A stretch of DNA of 64,000 bases from Scytonema hofmannii PCC 7110 (GTDB lineage: Bacteria > Cyanobacteriota > Cyanobacteriia > Cyanobacteriales > Nostocaceae), in assembly GCF_000346485.2 (NCBI RefSeq), contig NZ_KQ976356.1, positions 191,282-255,281 of the forward strand, in the 5' to 3' direction. The translations under genes and the position numbers were made by a program. Shown here one piece after another: positions 35,579-44,823 of this stretch (positions within the stretch are counted from its first letter, which is position 1; every line of letters begins with the position of its first letter). Below the pieces are notes generated by a model. That model was not told the DNA's origin, did not search any database, and saw only the letters and a list, made by a program, of their open reading frames with translations.

Positions 35579-36515
35579 ATTTTTTGTTAAAAGCGTCTAT
35601 TTTTTCAGTCAGATCTTCAGTTGTTAGATGCCCATATATATCAATTGTGGTCTGCACACTTTTATGTTTAAGTCTCACCTGTACCCAATCCATGGACAAT
35701 CCATCTTTAAGTAATTCTGTGACATGTGTATGTCTCAACATATGAGGTCTAATATAAAAACCAACTTGATGACTCAGTCGCTTGAACAGGGATAGCACAC
35801 AGTTGTAAGTCATCGGTTCGCCAATCGCGCCATTATACAGGTTAACAAAAACATAATCACTATCAATTCCTATCAGTTCTTGACTGACATATTCTATATA
35901 AAGTCCTATTAATCCTTGAGAAAGACCTGTAATACAATGAGGTTCATCAAACTTCGCTCTAGCATCATTTACATTGTCCTCTCTAGGAACTATTTCCAGC
36001 TTCTTAAAGATAGTATTAATATCGCTATGTCTCAATCCCAATGCTCCTCCTATCCGGATACCAGTTTGATATAAAAGCTGAATTAATAATTTATCTCTGT
36101 AGCAATTGCAAGCATTAGTTACTTGCTTGACTTGTTCTGAAGTCAGGGTTTTAATATTTTCTTTTCCTTCTTTTAGTTTTAATCTAGCTTTTCTAATTTT
36201 TTTACTCTTACCAATCCCATAGAGAAATGGTTTATAAGTACGACGATCTTTTACATATTTATAAATCGGTAGTTCTGCTACCTTTCCTAGGCACATCTGA
36301 TATTCATAAAAAACATAGACTGCTGACAAAATGGTATTAACTGTTCTACAAGAACGTTTTGGTTGTTCAGGCACAATAAATTCAACTGCACCTGCGGGTC
36401 TTCTTAACCATGCTACAAATCGTTGCAAATCTCCAAATTTTACCTCAGCCCACTCCAGACCTCTATCACCTAGAAACTCCCAATATAGCTTTAGGTGATG
36501 GGCATTTTCTCGTGC
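35568..36515 (-). pseudogene. tnpA: 3' part of tnpA-like tyrosine recombinase (outer element)
   Basis: The frame runs from 36515 without ATG: ARENAHHLKLYWEFLGDRGL, then QRFVAWLRRP. It continues through the catalytic domain with Arg in YQTGIRIGGALGLRH, His-x-x-Arg in RPHMLRHTHVTELL, His in LKHKSVQTT and Tyr in DIYGHL. The first ~45 residues are missing here and lie instead at 39962-40081, on the far side of the inner element. It overlaps the tnpB start by 11 bp. Confidence 0.75.
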
Positions 36516-36591
36516 TTAACGTCTACAACGCTTGATTCACAAGGATTTTATTGATGTTGATATATTCACAACAAGAGAAATTAATTTAGTA

Positions 36592-37605
36592 TTATTTTGA
36601 CTCGGCATCCATCATTTTTTTCGCTTCAATCCAAGACATTAGACTATGAGGTAGCCCTGAAGCATTGGGTCGATTTACTTTAACCAGTAGTTCTCCTTTA
36701 ATATTTTTAGGCAACTCGATTGGAGACTCGTTAACAATGAAACCTGAATCTATTGCCTGAATATACCATTCTTCAAATCCTTCGGGAAATACTAATTCAA
36801 GGGATTCATCTTGGACATTATTTTGAATAGGTTGTAAGACATCTTCTGGTTTTTTCCATCTGTTTTTAATAGCTTTATTTAACCAACCACTAGGATTGGA
36901 AACCTCCTGATTATTCAGGGCGTATTTTAAGGCTTCGATAGCTTCTAACACTACCTCTTCTGGATTCTGACGAATTAAAGTTCTGAGAGTGCTATTAATT
37001 TTTATTTTCAAATTTTTTAACTCATCTTTTACCGAATCGGGAACCGGAATGTAAGGTGTTCTCTGTCTATTCTTACTATGAATTGATGTCACTTTGCTTT
37101 GAGGAGTTAAATTGTAACAAGCCAATTTATTTTTTAATTCGGTATTTTCTTCAGCTAATCTTTCTAACTCGGCGTTAAGTTTTTCATTATGTTGCCTGAA
37201 TCTGACGACAGTGTTTTCATATTCTGATAATTCAAAGGCTTTACCTGCAAGGGATTCGTTAGCATATCTTAGTTGAGCTACTTCTTCTTCTAAATCTTTA
37301 ATTCGGTTTTTTAAATAACTGATAATCCGGTTTTTAGAGCGTTCGGAAGCAACAGGTATTACTCTCTTGCCACTGTATCTTTGCTCTTCTCTAAGCTGGA
37401 GAATTTTTGCTTTTAATTCCGGATATTTATAAAGGTAGCTGGTAGATACTTGTGCTTCACGGGCAACAGCTTTAAAAGAAATTACTTTCCCTTCTTTTTG
37501 TAATTTGTTAATCGCTTTTTCTGTAGCTACTAAGGCCTCTTGTTTTTTTTGTTCGGTGGCAGCAGACAATCTAGCTATTCTTTGTTCTTTATTCTGTTTA
37601 CTCAT
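36592..37605 (-). CDS. DUF6262 family (TnpC-like) protein (inner element)
   Basis: 337 residues from the ATG at 37605, overlapping the tnpB stop by 8 bp. N-terminal MSKQNKEQRIARLSAATEQK, HTH-like AVAREAQVSTSYLYKYPELK (~45-64), coiled coil to ~175 and then an extra C-terminal domain (KINSTLRTLIRQNPEEVVLE, WLNKAIKNRWKKP, and HSLMSWIEAKK). The extra domain makes it much longer than classical TnpC. The WLNKAIKNRWKKPE part resembles the DnaD/plasmid-replication-like module seen in related cyanobacterial proteins (low certainty). Confidence 0.8.
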   Translation of the reverse strand: MSKQNKEQRIARLSAATEQKKQEALVATEKAINKLQKEGKVISFKAVAREAQVSTSYLYKYPELKAKILQLREEQRYSGKRVIPVASERSKNRIISYLKNRIKDLEEEVAQLRYANESLAGKAFELSEYENTVVRFRQHNEKLNAELERLAEENTELKNKLACYNLTPQSKVTSIHSKNRQRTPYIPVPDSVKDELKNLKIKINSTLRTLIRQNPEEVVLEAIEALKYALNNQEVSNPSGWLNKAIKNRWKKPEDVLQPIQNNVQDESLELVFPEGFEEWYIQAIDSGFIVNESPIELPKNIKGELLVKVNRPNASGLPHSLMSWIEAKKMMDAESK

Positions 37606-38839
37606 GATTATTTGCCTCCAACTTAGAAATAATAAGTATGAGATTTTGTTTAATAGGCTCATTCTTTTTGATTGGTAACTGCCAATTATATTTCTGCGCT
37701 TTATCTAAGATTTTATTGAGCCTCGTCAATTGGTCTTTATGGATAGCGAGAAAAGTTTTATTAGTCCGAAAATGAGGACAAATATAACATCCGATATCTC
37801 CAGCAATGTCGCAATCACCCAAAATTTTTGGTCTACCACAATATCCATTTGGTAAAGCTATTGCAGATATTTCTTTTGTAAACCATTCTATATCTTGTAA
37901 ATCAATTTCCAATTCCAGCTCAACTATTTGCCCTGTAATATCAATAGTTCTATGTTGATGAAACTTTTCAAGTTCTTTTCTTAAAGTTTCATCATGAATA
38001 TGTGCGTAACGTGAAGTCATTACAGGCGATTCATGTCCAAGTAATTTTTGTACTATATGCTGAGGAACACCATTATTAATTGCTTCAGTTCCGAAACTAT
38101 GCCTGAATTGATGAGATGTAATAATATATAGCTCTCCATTCTCATCAGTGATGTTACACTCTCTACAGAGTTTATTAAGATAAAGAAAAAAACTTCCGAG
38201 CAACATGACTTTATTATGTTGAGGAACAAAATCTTTTCCCGATGACCCCATCGTTCTAGCTGTAAATAAATATTTATTCTGAGGATAATATTTCTTCAAA
38301 AACTTTTGCTGTGATTGAATTTCTGATGCTAATTGTTCAGTAATAGGCAATCTCGACTCTTTGGGGATTTTTACTCGGAAAACTTTCAGCCACCATTTAT
38401 TATTACTATCAAGTTCTAAACAATTAAAAGGTATAGTAGCTAAAGTGCTGTATCTCACTCCAGTCTCACGCATGACTGATACCATTGTTTTGACTGGAGT
38501 CGGTAATTTCTGTTTATGTTCATCAAATTGTTTTAAAACATATTCTGGAATATAACGGGGTTGTACTTCAGTTTGTTTGAGTCGAGCGTCTTCTAAAAAT
38601 AAATAATTATTGGTGACAAACCATTTATTTATATTGCCCATCTGTATAAAGGTTTGTAGAGAACCTATTTTATTATTTTTGGTAGTATTTGTATAATCTA
38701 GTTTGTTTAAGTAATTCACATAATCTATTATTAATTCTCTCTCTATTTCTTCAACACTAGCTATTTGTGGATAAGATTTTTGTAAAAAATCCGAAAATGT
38801 ATTTAAACTAATCTTTTTTGAACATAAGCCATGTCCCAT
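37598..38839 (-). pseudogene. tnpB: tnpB-like tyrosine recombinase lacking its N-terminus (inner element)
   Basis: 413 codons. The first ~10 codons (MGHGLCSKKI) are out-of-frame tnpA sequence; real homology starts at SLNTFSDFLQKSYPQI. The catalytic domain is intact: Arg in RETGVRYSTLATI, His-x-x-Arg in SHQFRHSFGTEAI, His in LLGHESPVM and Tyr in SRYAHIH. A Cys motif follows (CDIAGDIGCYICPHF). About 80 N-terminal residues usual for TnpB are missing, removed by the deletion that also cut the end of tnpA. Confidence 0.75.
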
Positions 38840-39816
38840 CCAGCTTGTATTAATTCTGTGGCATGCGTATGTCTAAATAAATGTGGTGTGATTTTTTCTA
38901 TTTCTGTTCTTGATTCTAAACTACGGAATAAACTATTCACCCCGTTGTAAGTCATTGGTGTTCCTATTTCCACATTGGACGAATATAAATTTATAAATAC
39001 ATAGTCACAATCGACATCCTCGGGATAATCATATATAAAATAATCGTAGTAAAGCTTAGTAACGCTAACTGGTATATCTACAATTCTCTCGGATTCATTC
39101 TTGATATTAGCATCTTCATGATTATCAGCACGAGCTATAATTTTAATTTGATTACGCTGACCATCGCAAATAAAATCCTCATGCCTTAGTCCTAAAGCTT
39201 CACCAACTCTTATGCCACTTTCATAAAGTAAACAAACTAATAGCTTATCCCGGCGATTCTTACAAGCACTTATAATTTTTTTTATTTGTTCTTTAGAAAA
39301 ACAGCCAGGGAAAACTTTCGGTTCTTTTGATCTTAAATATCTTCCTTCAAAAGGTTTGGATTTGTTGATGTGATGAAGTAATCCTTTGTACTTTCTAGCG
39401 GCAGAAGGTTTTTCAACAGTAATATTAACATCAACATTTATATTATTCAACCTTTGGTGATAATCAATAAATTGACAGACAGCACTGATTATATTGTTGA
39501 TGGTTGATTCTCTGCGCTTAGCTACCTTAGTTTCTAGGTAGATAACATTAGGTTTGTATTCAGGACGGCGTAACCAATTAATGAATCCTGATAACTGTTC
39601 TAAAGTAATCTCTTTCCAGTCTATCGAGTATTTATCTAAATACTCCCAATAAAGCTTTAAATTGTAAGCATAAGTCCGAAGAGTCTTGGATGAACGCCTC
39701 AAGCTGGCAAGATATGAAATATAACTTTGTATGGGTTTTATCGGCTTGTAGTCTCTATCCAATAAAAACCAAACTACCTGACCTGTACTGGGTAGTTTAC
39801 CTTTTTGTACTTTCAT
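38803..39816 (-). pseudogene. tnpA: tnpA-like tyrosine recombinase lacking its C-terminus (inner element)
   Basis: 337 residues from ATG 39816: MKVQKGKLPSTGQVVWFLLD, core-binding domain (SKTLRTYAYNLKLYWEYLDK), Arg in YESGIRVGEALGLRHED, His-x-x-Arg in TPHLFRHTHATELI, then stops at MAYVQKRLV. The following LGHASV...Y segment with the second His and the nucleophile Tyr is absent, so the enzyme cannot be active. The frame runs straight into tnpB in another phase, marking an internal deletion. Confidence 0.78.
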
Positions 39817-39961
39817 CGTTGTTTGTTGTTGTTGTTATTCTATTATTATTTGTCCACATCGAGTGAATAAGATATGTTAAGCAGTTTGTCGTGTTCGTTG
39901 TTGTTATTTGTTGTTGTTGTAAAGAAAATGCCCATAATTTTTGATTGTGTTAGGGGAGCGC

Positions 39962-40081
39962 TCAAGAGTCTCCATATATCGAATAAAGCTCAAGGGTGGC
40001 GCTGATAGGTAAATAGTTATTATCCAGCACCATCCAACTCTTAGAGCCAGTTGATGAATTGACAACCATTTCGACTTTCAT
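39962..40081 (-). pseudogene. tnpA: 5' fragment of the outer tnpA
   Basis: 39 codons: MKVEMVVNSSTGSKSWMVLD, then NNYLPISATLELY. It aligns with the N-terminus of the inner tnpA (MKV, STG, W..LD..Y.PI). It fits as the missing start of the tnpA whose remainder is at 35568-36515. Confidence 0.72.
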
Positions 40082-40127
40082 TATGTAGTTTACATAGCTT
40101 CCATAGCAATACTACATAAATACTACA

Positions 40128-40161
40128 TAACGTATCAAAGTGCAAGTATACTGATACGTTA
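40128..40161. repeat. 10-bp inverted repeat in the tnpA leader
   Basis: TAACGTATCA and TGATACGTTA with a 14-nt spacer, just upstream of the outer tnpA fragment and next to two copies of TACTACATAA. Possible operator or recombinase site. Confidence 0.55.
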
Positions 40162-40181
40162 GATACATTAAATAATGGAAA

Positions 40182-42659
40182 TTACTCAGTACGTATAAGC
40201 GCATGAACCCACAAGAGAAAAATTGACTGGGCGCATTCCTGTTGAGCCTCACTCAGGTTATCATAGGTTTGCTGGGCTTTATTGCTGAGAAATTTACCCA
40301 ATTTACCAATATATTGCTGATAATCCTTAACAGTTAATTTTCCTCGGCTGCGTTTGTGCCATAATTCTTCTAAGGCATACTGTAATAAAGGTAAACTTCC
40401 CTCTTTTAATTCTTCCAGCAACAGTGCAATTAAACCATCTTCTACTTCTAAACCAACTTTTTGTGCGGGTTTGGCAATAATTTGCCGATATTGTTCGTCT
40501 TCGAGACGACAAGATGGGACTAATACTTGATATTTTGTAATTAAAGGGGCTAATTCACTCATCCCCAAGCATTCATCGAGAAAATCACTTCTGAGAGTGA
40601 TAATTACTTTAAAATAGTTACCAGCTTTTTTGATTGCACCTAAAATCAAACTGAGAAAATTCATACGGTCTGTTTCTGCTGTCAGGGTAAATAACTCTTC
40701 AAACTGATCAATTACTAACACCGATATTTCTTTGGGTTGTTGGCGCAACCATTCCACTAAAGAATCAACTCCTAAATGTAATACCCCTTTTAAAAAATCT
40801 GCGTTATCTGGTGCTAAACTCTTTGATAAAGCAGATAAAGGATTATCCCCAGGAAGCATGACCCAAGATTGACAAGATTTATACTCTTCTAATTCAAAAT
40901 CAAACAACCCTTCCGTTACTAACTGGGGTATAACTCCCGCCCTAACTACAGAAGATTTACCACTACCCGAAGCCCCTACTACGGCTAAGAAAGAGGTAGA
41001 TTGTAATTTCTCGATAATTTCTGCAATTAATTCTTCTCGACCGTGAAAAAAGTAAGCATCATCTTGGGTAAAAGCTTTTAAACTCTTATAAGGACAAACT
41101 TCGATTTCAAATATCTCATTGTAGGAACGTTGTACTTCTACTGATAAAATTTCCATCACTTCAGTAGAACCCGATAACCACAGTTTTAAATTAATATCGG
41201 GTTGGGAGTCGCGCCATTTTTGTAATTGGGGAATTAATTCCGAAACCCAAAATTCTCTTTCGGATTCTGCTGCGGTTTCTAATACAGTTACTAATTGATG
41301 GAGGAATTTTTTACTATTAGGTATAGAAGTAGTTGCGGTAATCAAACACAGAGATTTATCCTGACTGGGCTGCAAGATGTCAACTAAACTTTTAGTAGTT
41401 GCGCTTATGTCTAAAATATCAGCAATAATAATAATTTCCTTAACAGGGGAATTTTGTAACTGTTGACCGAGCCAATTAAGATTGATTCTGATGTCCTGAT
41501 TGCAAACCAAATCGTATGTTTCTGGATTAGTAGATTCAATTGTTCCTGCTAAATACAACAGAAGAGTTGTCTTACTTTCTTCCTGTAAATAACTAGTAAT
41601 AACCTGCTGAAGATTTCGCCTCTGCTTATCCCGAACAGAGCAATAATAATAATCAACTGCAAAACTTCCTCTAGCTTGTAGTATTCTACATAGCCTAAGA
41701 GCGGCTTCTGAACAAGATAACTTATCGACAATCAAAGCTTTTCTCTGAGTAAAAGTAGTAGCCAAGCCAATAATTAATTCCCCACTACCTCTAGCAATTC
41801 GTTGGGGAGTTTGAGAAGCATTTAAAGGAAATCGATTAACTTTTAATTTAGTAGATGATTCTCTTAAAGTTCCCCCCATCCCCTTAAAAATATCGTCTCT
41901 GTCTACAAGTTTTTTCTTACATTCAATAAATTTCTTACTACTACGTTCAACATACTTAAACAATCTATCCGCATCAATCTTACCTTCAGTGTTAGCTGCT
42001 TTTCCCCCTAAACCTTCAATCAGACAGTAGGTAAATAAGCCATGTCTTAATTCCGGAATTTCCCAAGAACGTTCTGTCTTATTGCAGGAAAGCATAGCAT
42101 AAAAGTCCTGACTTTGTTCTGCTTGCTGTTCCAAAACGGCTAACAGTTGACCAGTCGGATTTTGTCCAATTCTGTCATCTTGGTGTTGTTCTCCTTCTTG
42201 ACAAGCATCTAACCAAACAAGTTGACGTTGGGCTTTAGATTGTCTGAGTTCATTTAACAGAATATCTAACTTTAATCCCGTTCCTGCTAAATCTTCTAAA
42301 TTCGTATCTGCCACACATAAAATTGGTCGATTATTAAAGTCTAGATAACCATGTCCTGAAAAGTAGAATAAAACCGTATCTTCTGGTTTAGCCAAACGAA
42401 ACTGTTGGATACTGGTAATGATTTCTGATAAATTAGGAGGTTTCTCCCCACCATCGTAAAGAGGAATGATTTCTGTTTTCTGAAACTGTTGAGTAGCTAT
42501 GGTTAAAGCTTCTGCTAATTCTTTACAATCATTAGCGCAGTATCTCAGGTCGGGAATTTGACTATCTTGATAATGGTTTACTCCGACTAAAACCATCCAG
42601 AGTTTAACCCGATCTCGTTCTAACTGTTGTGTGCTAGGATTACTTACTATAGCTGACAT
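40182..42659 (-). CDS. Orthocaspase (peptidase C14)-nSTAND1 ATPase, C-terminus cut off by the transposon
   Basis: 825 residues. Residues ~18-250 are a caspase domain: WMVLVGVNHYQDSQIPDLRY, catalytic His in LFYFSGHGYLD (~103), catalytic Cys in LVWLDACQEG (~153). Residues ~290-500 are a second alpha/beta region. From ~545 an nSTAND1 ATPase: FFHGREELIAEIIEKL, Walker A AVVGASGSGKSSVVRAGV (~562), Walker B VLVIDQFEELF. It stops at IFLLWVHALIRTE, where the last ~9 codons come from the inverted end of the transposon. The usual rest of nSTAND1 and a sensor domain (often WD40) are lost. Caspase-STAND proteins are linked to programmed cell death and defence. Without its sensor the protein may be inactive or unregulated. 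Confidence 0.85.
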   Translation of the reverse strand: MSAIVSNPSTQQLERDRVKLWMVLVGVNHYQDSQIPDLRYCANDCKELAEALTIATQQFQKTEIIPLYDGGEKPPNLSEIITSIQQFRLAKPEDTVLFYFSGHGYLDFNNRPILCVADTNLEDLAGTGLKLDILLNELRQSKAQRQLVWLDACQEGEQHQDDRIGQNPTGQLLAVLEQQAEQSQDFYAMLSCNKTERSWEIPELRHGLFTYCLIEGLGGKAANTEGKIDADRLFKYVERSSKKFIECKKKLVDRDDIFKGMGGTLRESSTKLKVNRFPLNASQTPQRIARGSGELIIGLATTFTQRKALIVDKLSCSEAALRLCRILQARGSFAVDYYYCSVRDKQRRNLQQVITSYLQEESKTTLLLYLAGTIESTNPETYDLVCNQDIRINLNWLGQQLQNSPVKEIIIIADILDISATTKSLVDILQPSQDKSLCLITATTSIPNSKKFLHQLVTVLETAAESEREFWVSELIPQLQKWRDSQPDINLKLWLSGSTEVMEILSVEVQRSYNEIFEIEVCPYKSLKAFTQDDAYFFHGREELIAEIIEKLQSTSFLAVVGASGSGKSSVVRAGVIPQLVTEGLFDFELEEYKSCQSWVMLPGDNPLSALSKSLAPDNADFLKGVLHLGVDSLVEWLRQQPKEISVLVIDQFEELFTLTAETDRMNFLSLILGAIKKAGNYFKVIITLRSDFLDECLGMSELAPLITKYQVLVPSCRLEDEQYRQIIAKPAQKVGLEVEDGLIALLLEELKEGSLPLLQYALEELWHKRSRGKLTVKDYQQYIGKLGKFLSNKAQQTYDNLSEAQQECAQSIFLLWVHALIRTE
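40188..40212 (-). repeat. Right terminal inverted repeat
   Basis: Complement of the left repeat with one mismatch (T/C at position 20). It forms the final codons and stop of the truncated caspase gene. Confidence 0.8.
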
Positions 42660-43023
42660 CTATAACCTTCAATCCTTAAGTTAAATATTTAAAAACCAAA
42701 ATTTCCTGACAAGATTTTTAGGTATTGGTTCGATTTCCCAAATCAAACCAGTTTCAGGTGTTAAAATTATACCTACACAAAATATTTCTATAGCCTTTTT
42801 CACTTAGGTGAGTTACGCCTCACAAAATGTAAAAATATTATTTTTTGTAAGCAAATTAAGTTTTTCACTTAACTACTAACTAAAAATACTATAACTTTTA
42901 TATTTTTTAATCAAAAAATATAAAAATAAATAAAATCACATAAATAAAAATAAATTTAAATAAACGCCGAATATTTTCCAGAGTTACTTTACAATAACAA
43001 TCAAATGCTTTTGGGTTCTAAAA
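42660..43023. promoter_or_regulatory. AT-rich divergent promoter region
   Basis: 364 bp between the divergent orthocaspase and DUF4384-like genes, extremely AT-rich in its second half. No gene. It presumably holds both promoters. Confidence 0.5.
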
Positions 43024-43920
43024 ATGCCATTCTTAGAAAGAGAATACTTAGAGTACATAAGCGAACAAATTTTTCCTGGCAATGTACGTCCCGATCTCCA
43101 GTATTGGACTTTTATCGAACGTTTTAATCCTAATAATTACTCTATCAGAAGTATTGAAATAGCTGAAGGATTAACCCAAATGCAAGGTAAAGATTATGTA
43201 TCAGGAATTAATCAGCATATTAAAGAAGTAATAAAAAAAATATATCGCAGATTTCGAGATGAACTAGCTCAAGATGGTATTACCGAACAACAACTTGGGT
43301 TAGGGAATCAAGATCCAGGTAGAAAGACATCCGACACAAAAAGTCCTTGGCAGATTGCTTATGAATGGTTGTGGCAGATAAAATATTATCGTTGGCTACA
43401 AGACTATATTTGGGACAATTGGAAACAAAGAGCGCAAACTAATGTAGAGTGGATACAGTTTTGCGATCGCTCTCTTGAATATTCTTCTAAAGGAATGAAA
43501 ATTCCCCAAGCCTTGCCTAAAGAGATTATTCCTATTAATACTCCGTTGAGCTTGAAAATAAATCTCGATAGTCTAGGAAGTTATCTACTGTTGTTCAATC
43601 GGGGGTTAGATGCCCAAGGCAATACAACTAAATACTTAGTTACACCTTCTCAAGCTTTTGCTCCTAGCTATCAACTAGTAGAGAAAAGCACCTTGATACC
43701 TCTACAGGATGCCATGTGCGACGATATCCAGTTTGATGCCGTTGGGAAAGAAGAATATGTCGGGATTGTAATCGATAAAGCTTTAAATTTACCTTGGCTG
43801 AATCCCGACCCAGAGAATCCTGTTCTGGAATGGCAAGGTAAGCATTTAGAACAAGTGTGGGAACAGCTACACGCTCAAGATAACTGGCGAGTTTTCTATC
43901 AAGATTTTGTAATTGCTTAA
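43024..43920 (+). CDS. DUF4384-like partner of the orthocaspase gene
   Basis: 298 residues. The N-terminal ~150 residues are helical with many Trp/Tyr (SPWQIAYEWLWQIKYYRWLQ). From ~175 a beta-rich DUF4384-like domain: SLKINLDSLGSYLLLFNRG, KYLVTPSQAFAPSYQL, and EEYVGIVIDKALNLPW. DUF4384 occurs with caspase and CHAT proteases in bacteria. It is divergently transcribed from the orthocaspase gene, which suggests a functional pair. The DUF4384 call is moderately sure; the N-terminal part is not recognised. Confidence 0.65.
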   Translation: MPFLEREYLEYISEQIFPGNVRPDLQYWTFIERFNPNNYSIRSIEIAEGLTQMQGKDYVSGINQHIKEVIKKIYRRFRDELAQDGITEQQLGLGNQDPGRKTSDTKSPWQIAYEWLWQIKYYRWLQDYIWDNWKQRAQTNVEWIQFCDRSLEYSSKGMKIPQALPKEIIPINTPLSLKINLDSLGSYLLLFNRGLDAQGNTTKYLVTPSQAFAPSYQLVEKSTLIPLQDAMCDDIQFDAVGKEEYVGIVIDKALNLPWLNPDPENPVLEWQGKHLEQVWEQLHAQDNWRVFYQDFVIA

Positions 43921-44035
43921 CCCCTTGACAAGAAGCAGAGATAGAGGTTATCTGAAAAAATGGAACAATTGCGCGACCTAAAGCATCAATTTTTCTTGGT
44001 GCAAGATGCCAGCTATCGAATATTTTTTCACATCC

Positions 44036-44614
44036 TTAGTTCTTCCTCTGGACAAGATAGCCTTGGCGGTAATCACTCTTCTTTAATTTGGAAGCTAGAC
44101 GTGCAGACCACTGTTTCATAGGAGTAACTTTCTCAACATGAAGTAGCTGATGACGATAAGTATTGTTACCCGTCAGTTGTGCGATCGCACCCGCAATAAA
44201 CCGAGCGCAGCGTTCTGGTTGAGACGAGACTTGTTCTTCTGCAAACCGGATAACTAGCCAGTTGGCGTCAACAAAACACTTATTGCGGTAGTCATCTTCT
44301 CCGATGCAGTGAGTTGGTTTCCCAGTTGCAAATGAGATAGGCTCATCAACCTCCAAATCTATATGTAAGCCAGTATTGGGTTCAACAATCAGAAAATCAG
44401 CCGTAAATGGTAATCGATGTCCTGGAGGAAGCATCACCTGCTGGGGAAAAACAATGTCACCGAAATAATGCTTGAGAACATTTTCAAACAACCCCTCACT
44501 TACCCCAATTGGTGCATCTCCTTGTCCATTCGGAAAGACCAAAGGAGTAAATTGTTTTTTCTCTTTCACTAACTCTGGAATACAAACAATCGGATATTCT
44601 GGTGTCTTTACCAT
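44036..44614 (-). CDS. PD-(D/E)XK/VSR-like nuclease fold protein
   Basis: 192 residues. After a polar N-terminus come GLFENVLKHYFGD, then FTADFLIVEPNTGLHIDLEV with DEP, and YRNKCFVDANWLVIRFAEEQ. The order E, D, (x)E-x-D and the NKxFxDANWLVIRF ending resembles Vsr/DUF559-like endonuclease folds. The role may be DNA cleavage or repair. The exact catalytic residues are not certain. It is convergent with the DUF4384-like gene and divergent from the AAA ATPase gene. Confidence 0.55.
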   Translation of the reverse strand: MVKTPEYPIVCIPELVKEKKQFTPLVFPNGQGDAPIGVSEGLFENVLKHYFGDIVFPQQVMLPPGHRLPFTADFLIVEPNTGLHIDLEVDEPISFATGKPTHCIGEDDYRNKCFVDANWLVIRFAEEQVSSQPERCARFIAGAIAQLTGNNTYRHQLLHVEKVTPMKQWSARLASKLKKSDYRQGYLVQRKN

Positions 44615-44823
44615 ACTTGCACTACTTCCTCATACCGAGTTTGGAAAACAAGAACTCTCCACAATTATCTGCTTTCGCTACACTGAAAGACAATCAACAA
44701 AATACTAAAAGTCAATCAACTTTTTTCCAGTTTTTGAGCAAGAAAATCGGAAAATTATCAGCTGTCAAATCATATAAGCGTTGGATAGGATGCATTTGAG
44801 ACAGTTGCATTCCAAGAGCATAC

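Larger units (their letters stand above)
36516..39961. mobile_element. Second Tn554-like element nested in tnpA of the first (about 3.4 kb)
   Basis: Contains a full set in the same orientation: tnpA-like, tnpB-like and DUF6262 genes. The two pieces of the outer tnpA lie directly on either side. Boundaries are set by where the outer tnpA reading frame ends on each side (36515 and 39962), to within about 20 bp. No terminal inverted repeats are obvious, as expected for classical Tn554. The upstream end carries repeated AACAACAACAA-type tracts (39815-39925). Confidence 0.75.
31749..40212. mobile_element. Tn554-like transposon with inverted ends (outer element, about 8.5 kb)
   Basis: Bounded by 25-bp inverted repeats (24/25 identical) facing inwards. 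On the minus strand it carries tnpA (split), tnpB (frameshifted), two DUF6262/tnpC-like genes and a small passenger gene. It is the Tn554-type set of two large tyrosine recombinases plus a small partner. A second related element (about 36516-39961) sits within its tnpA. The right end cuts into the orthocaspase gene. No target duplication is evident: flanks ...GCCAT on the left and AAGAG... on the right. Classical Tn554 has no inverted repeats, so the ends are unusual for the family. Confidence 0.72.

Noticed and set aside
31749..40212. Simple insertion sequence with DDE transposase
   Set aside because: No DDE transposase is present; all large genes are tyrosine recombinases with R...HxxR...H...Y motifs.
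42660..43023. Replication origin, because of the high AT content
   Set aside because: No repeated DnaA boxes or iterons are visible; a divergent promoter is the simpler reading.
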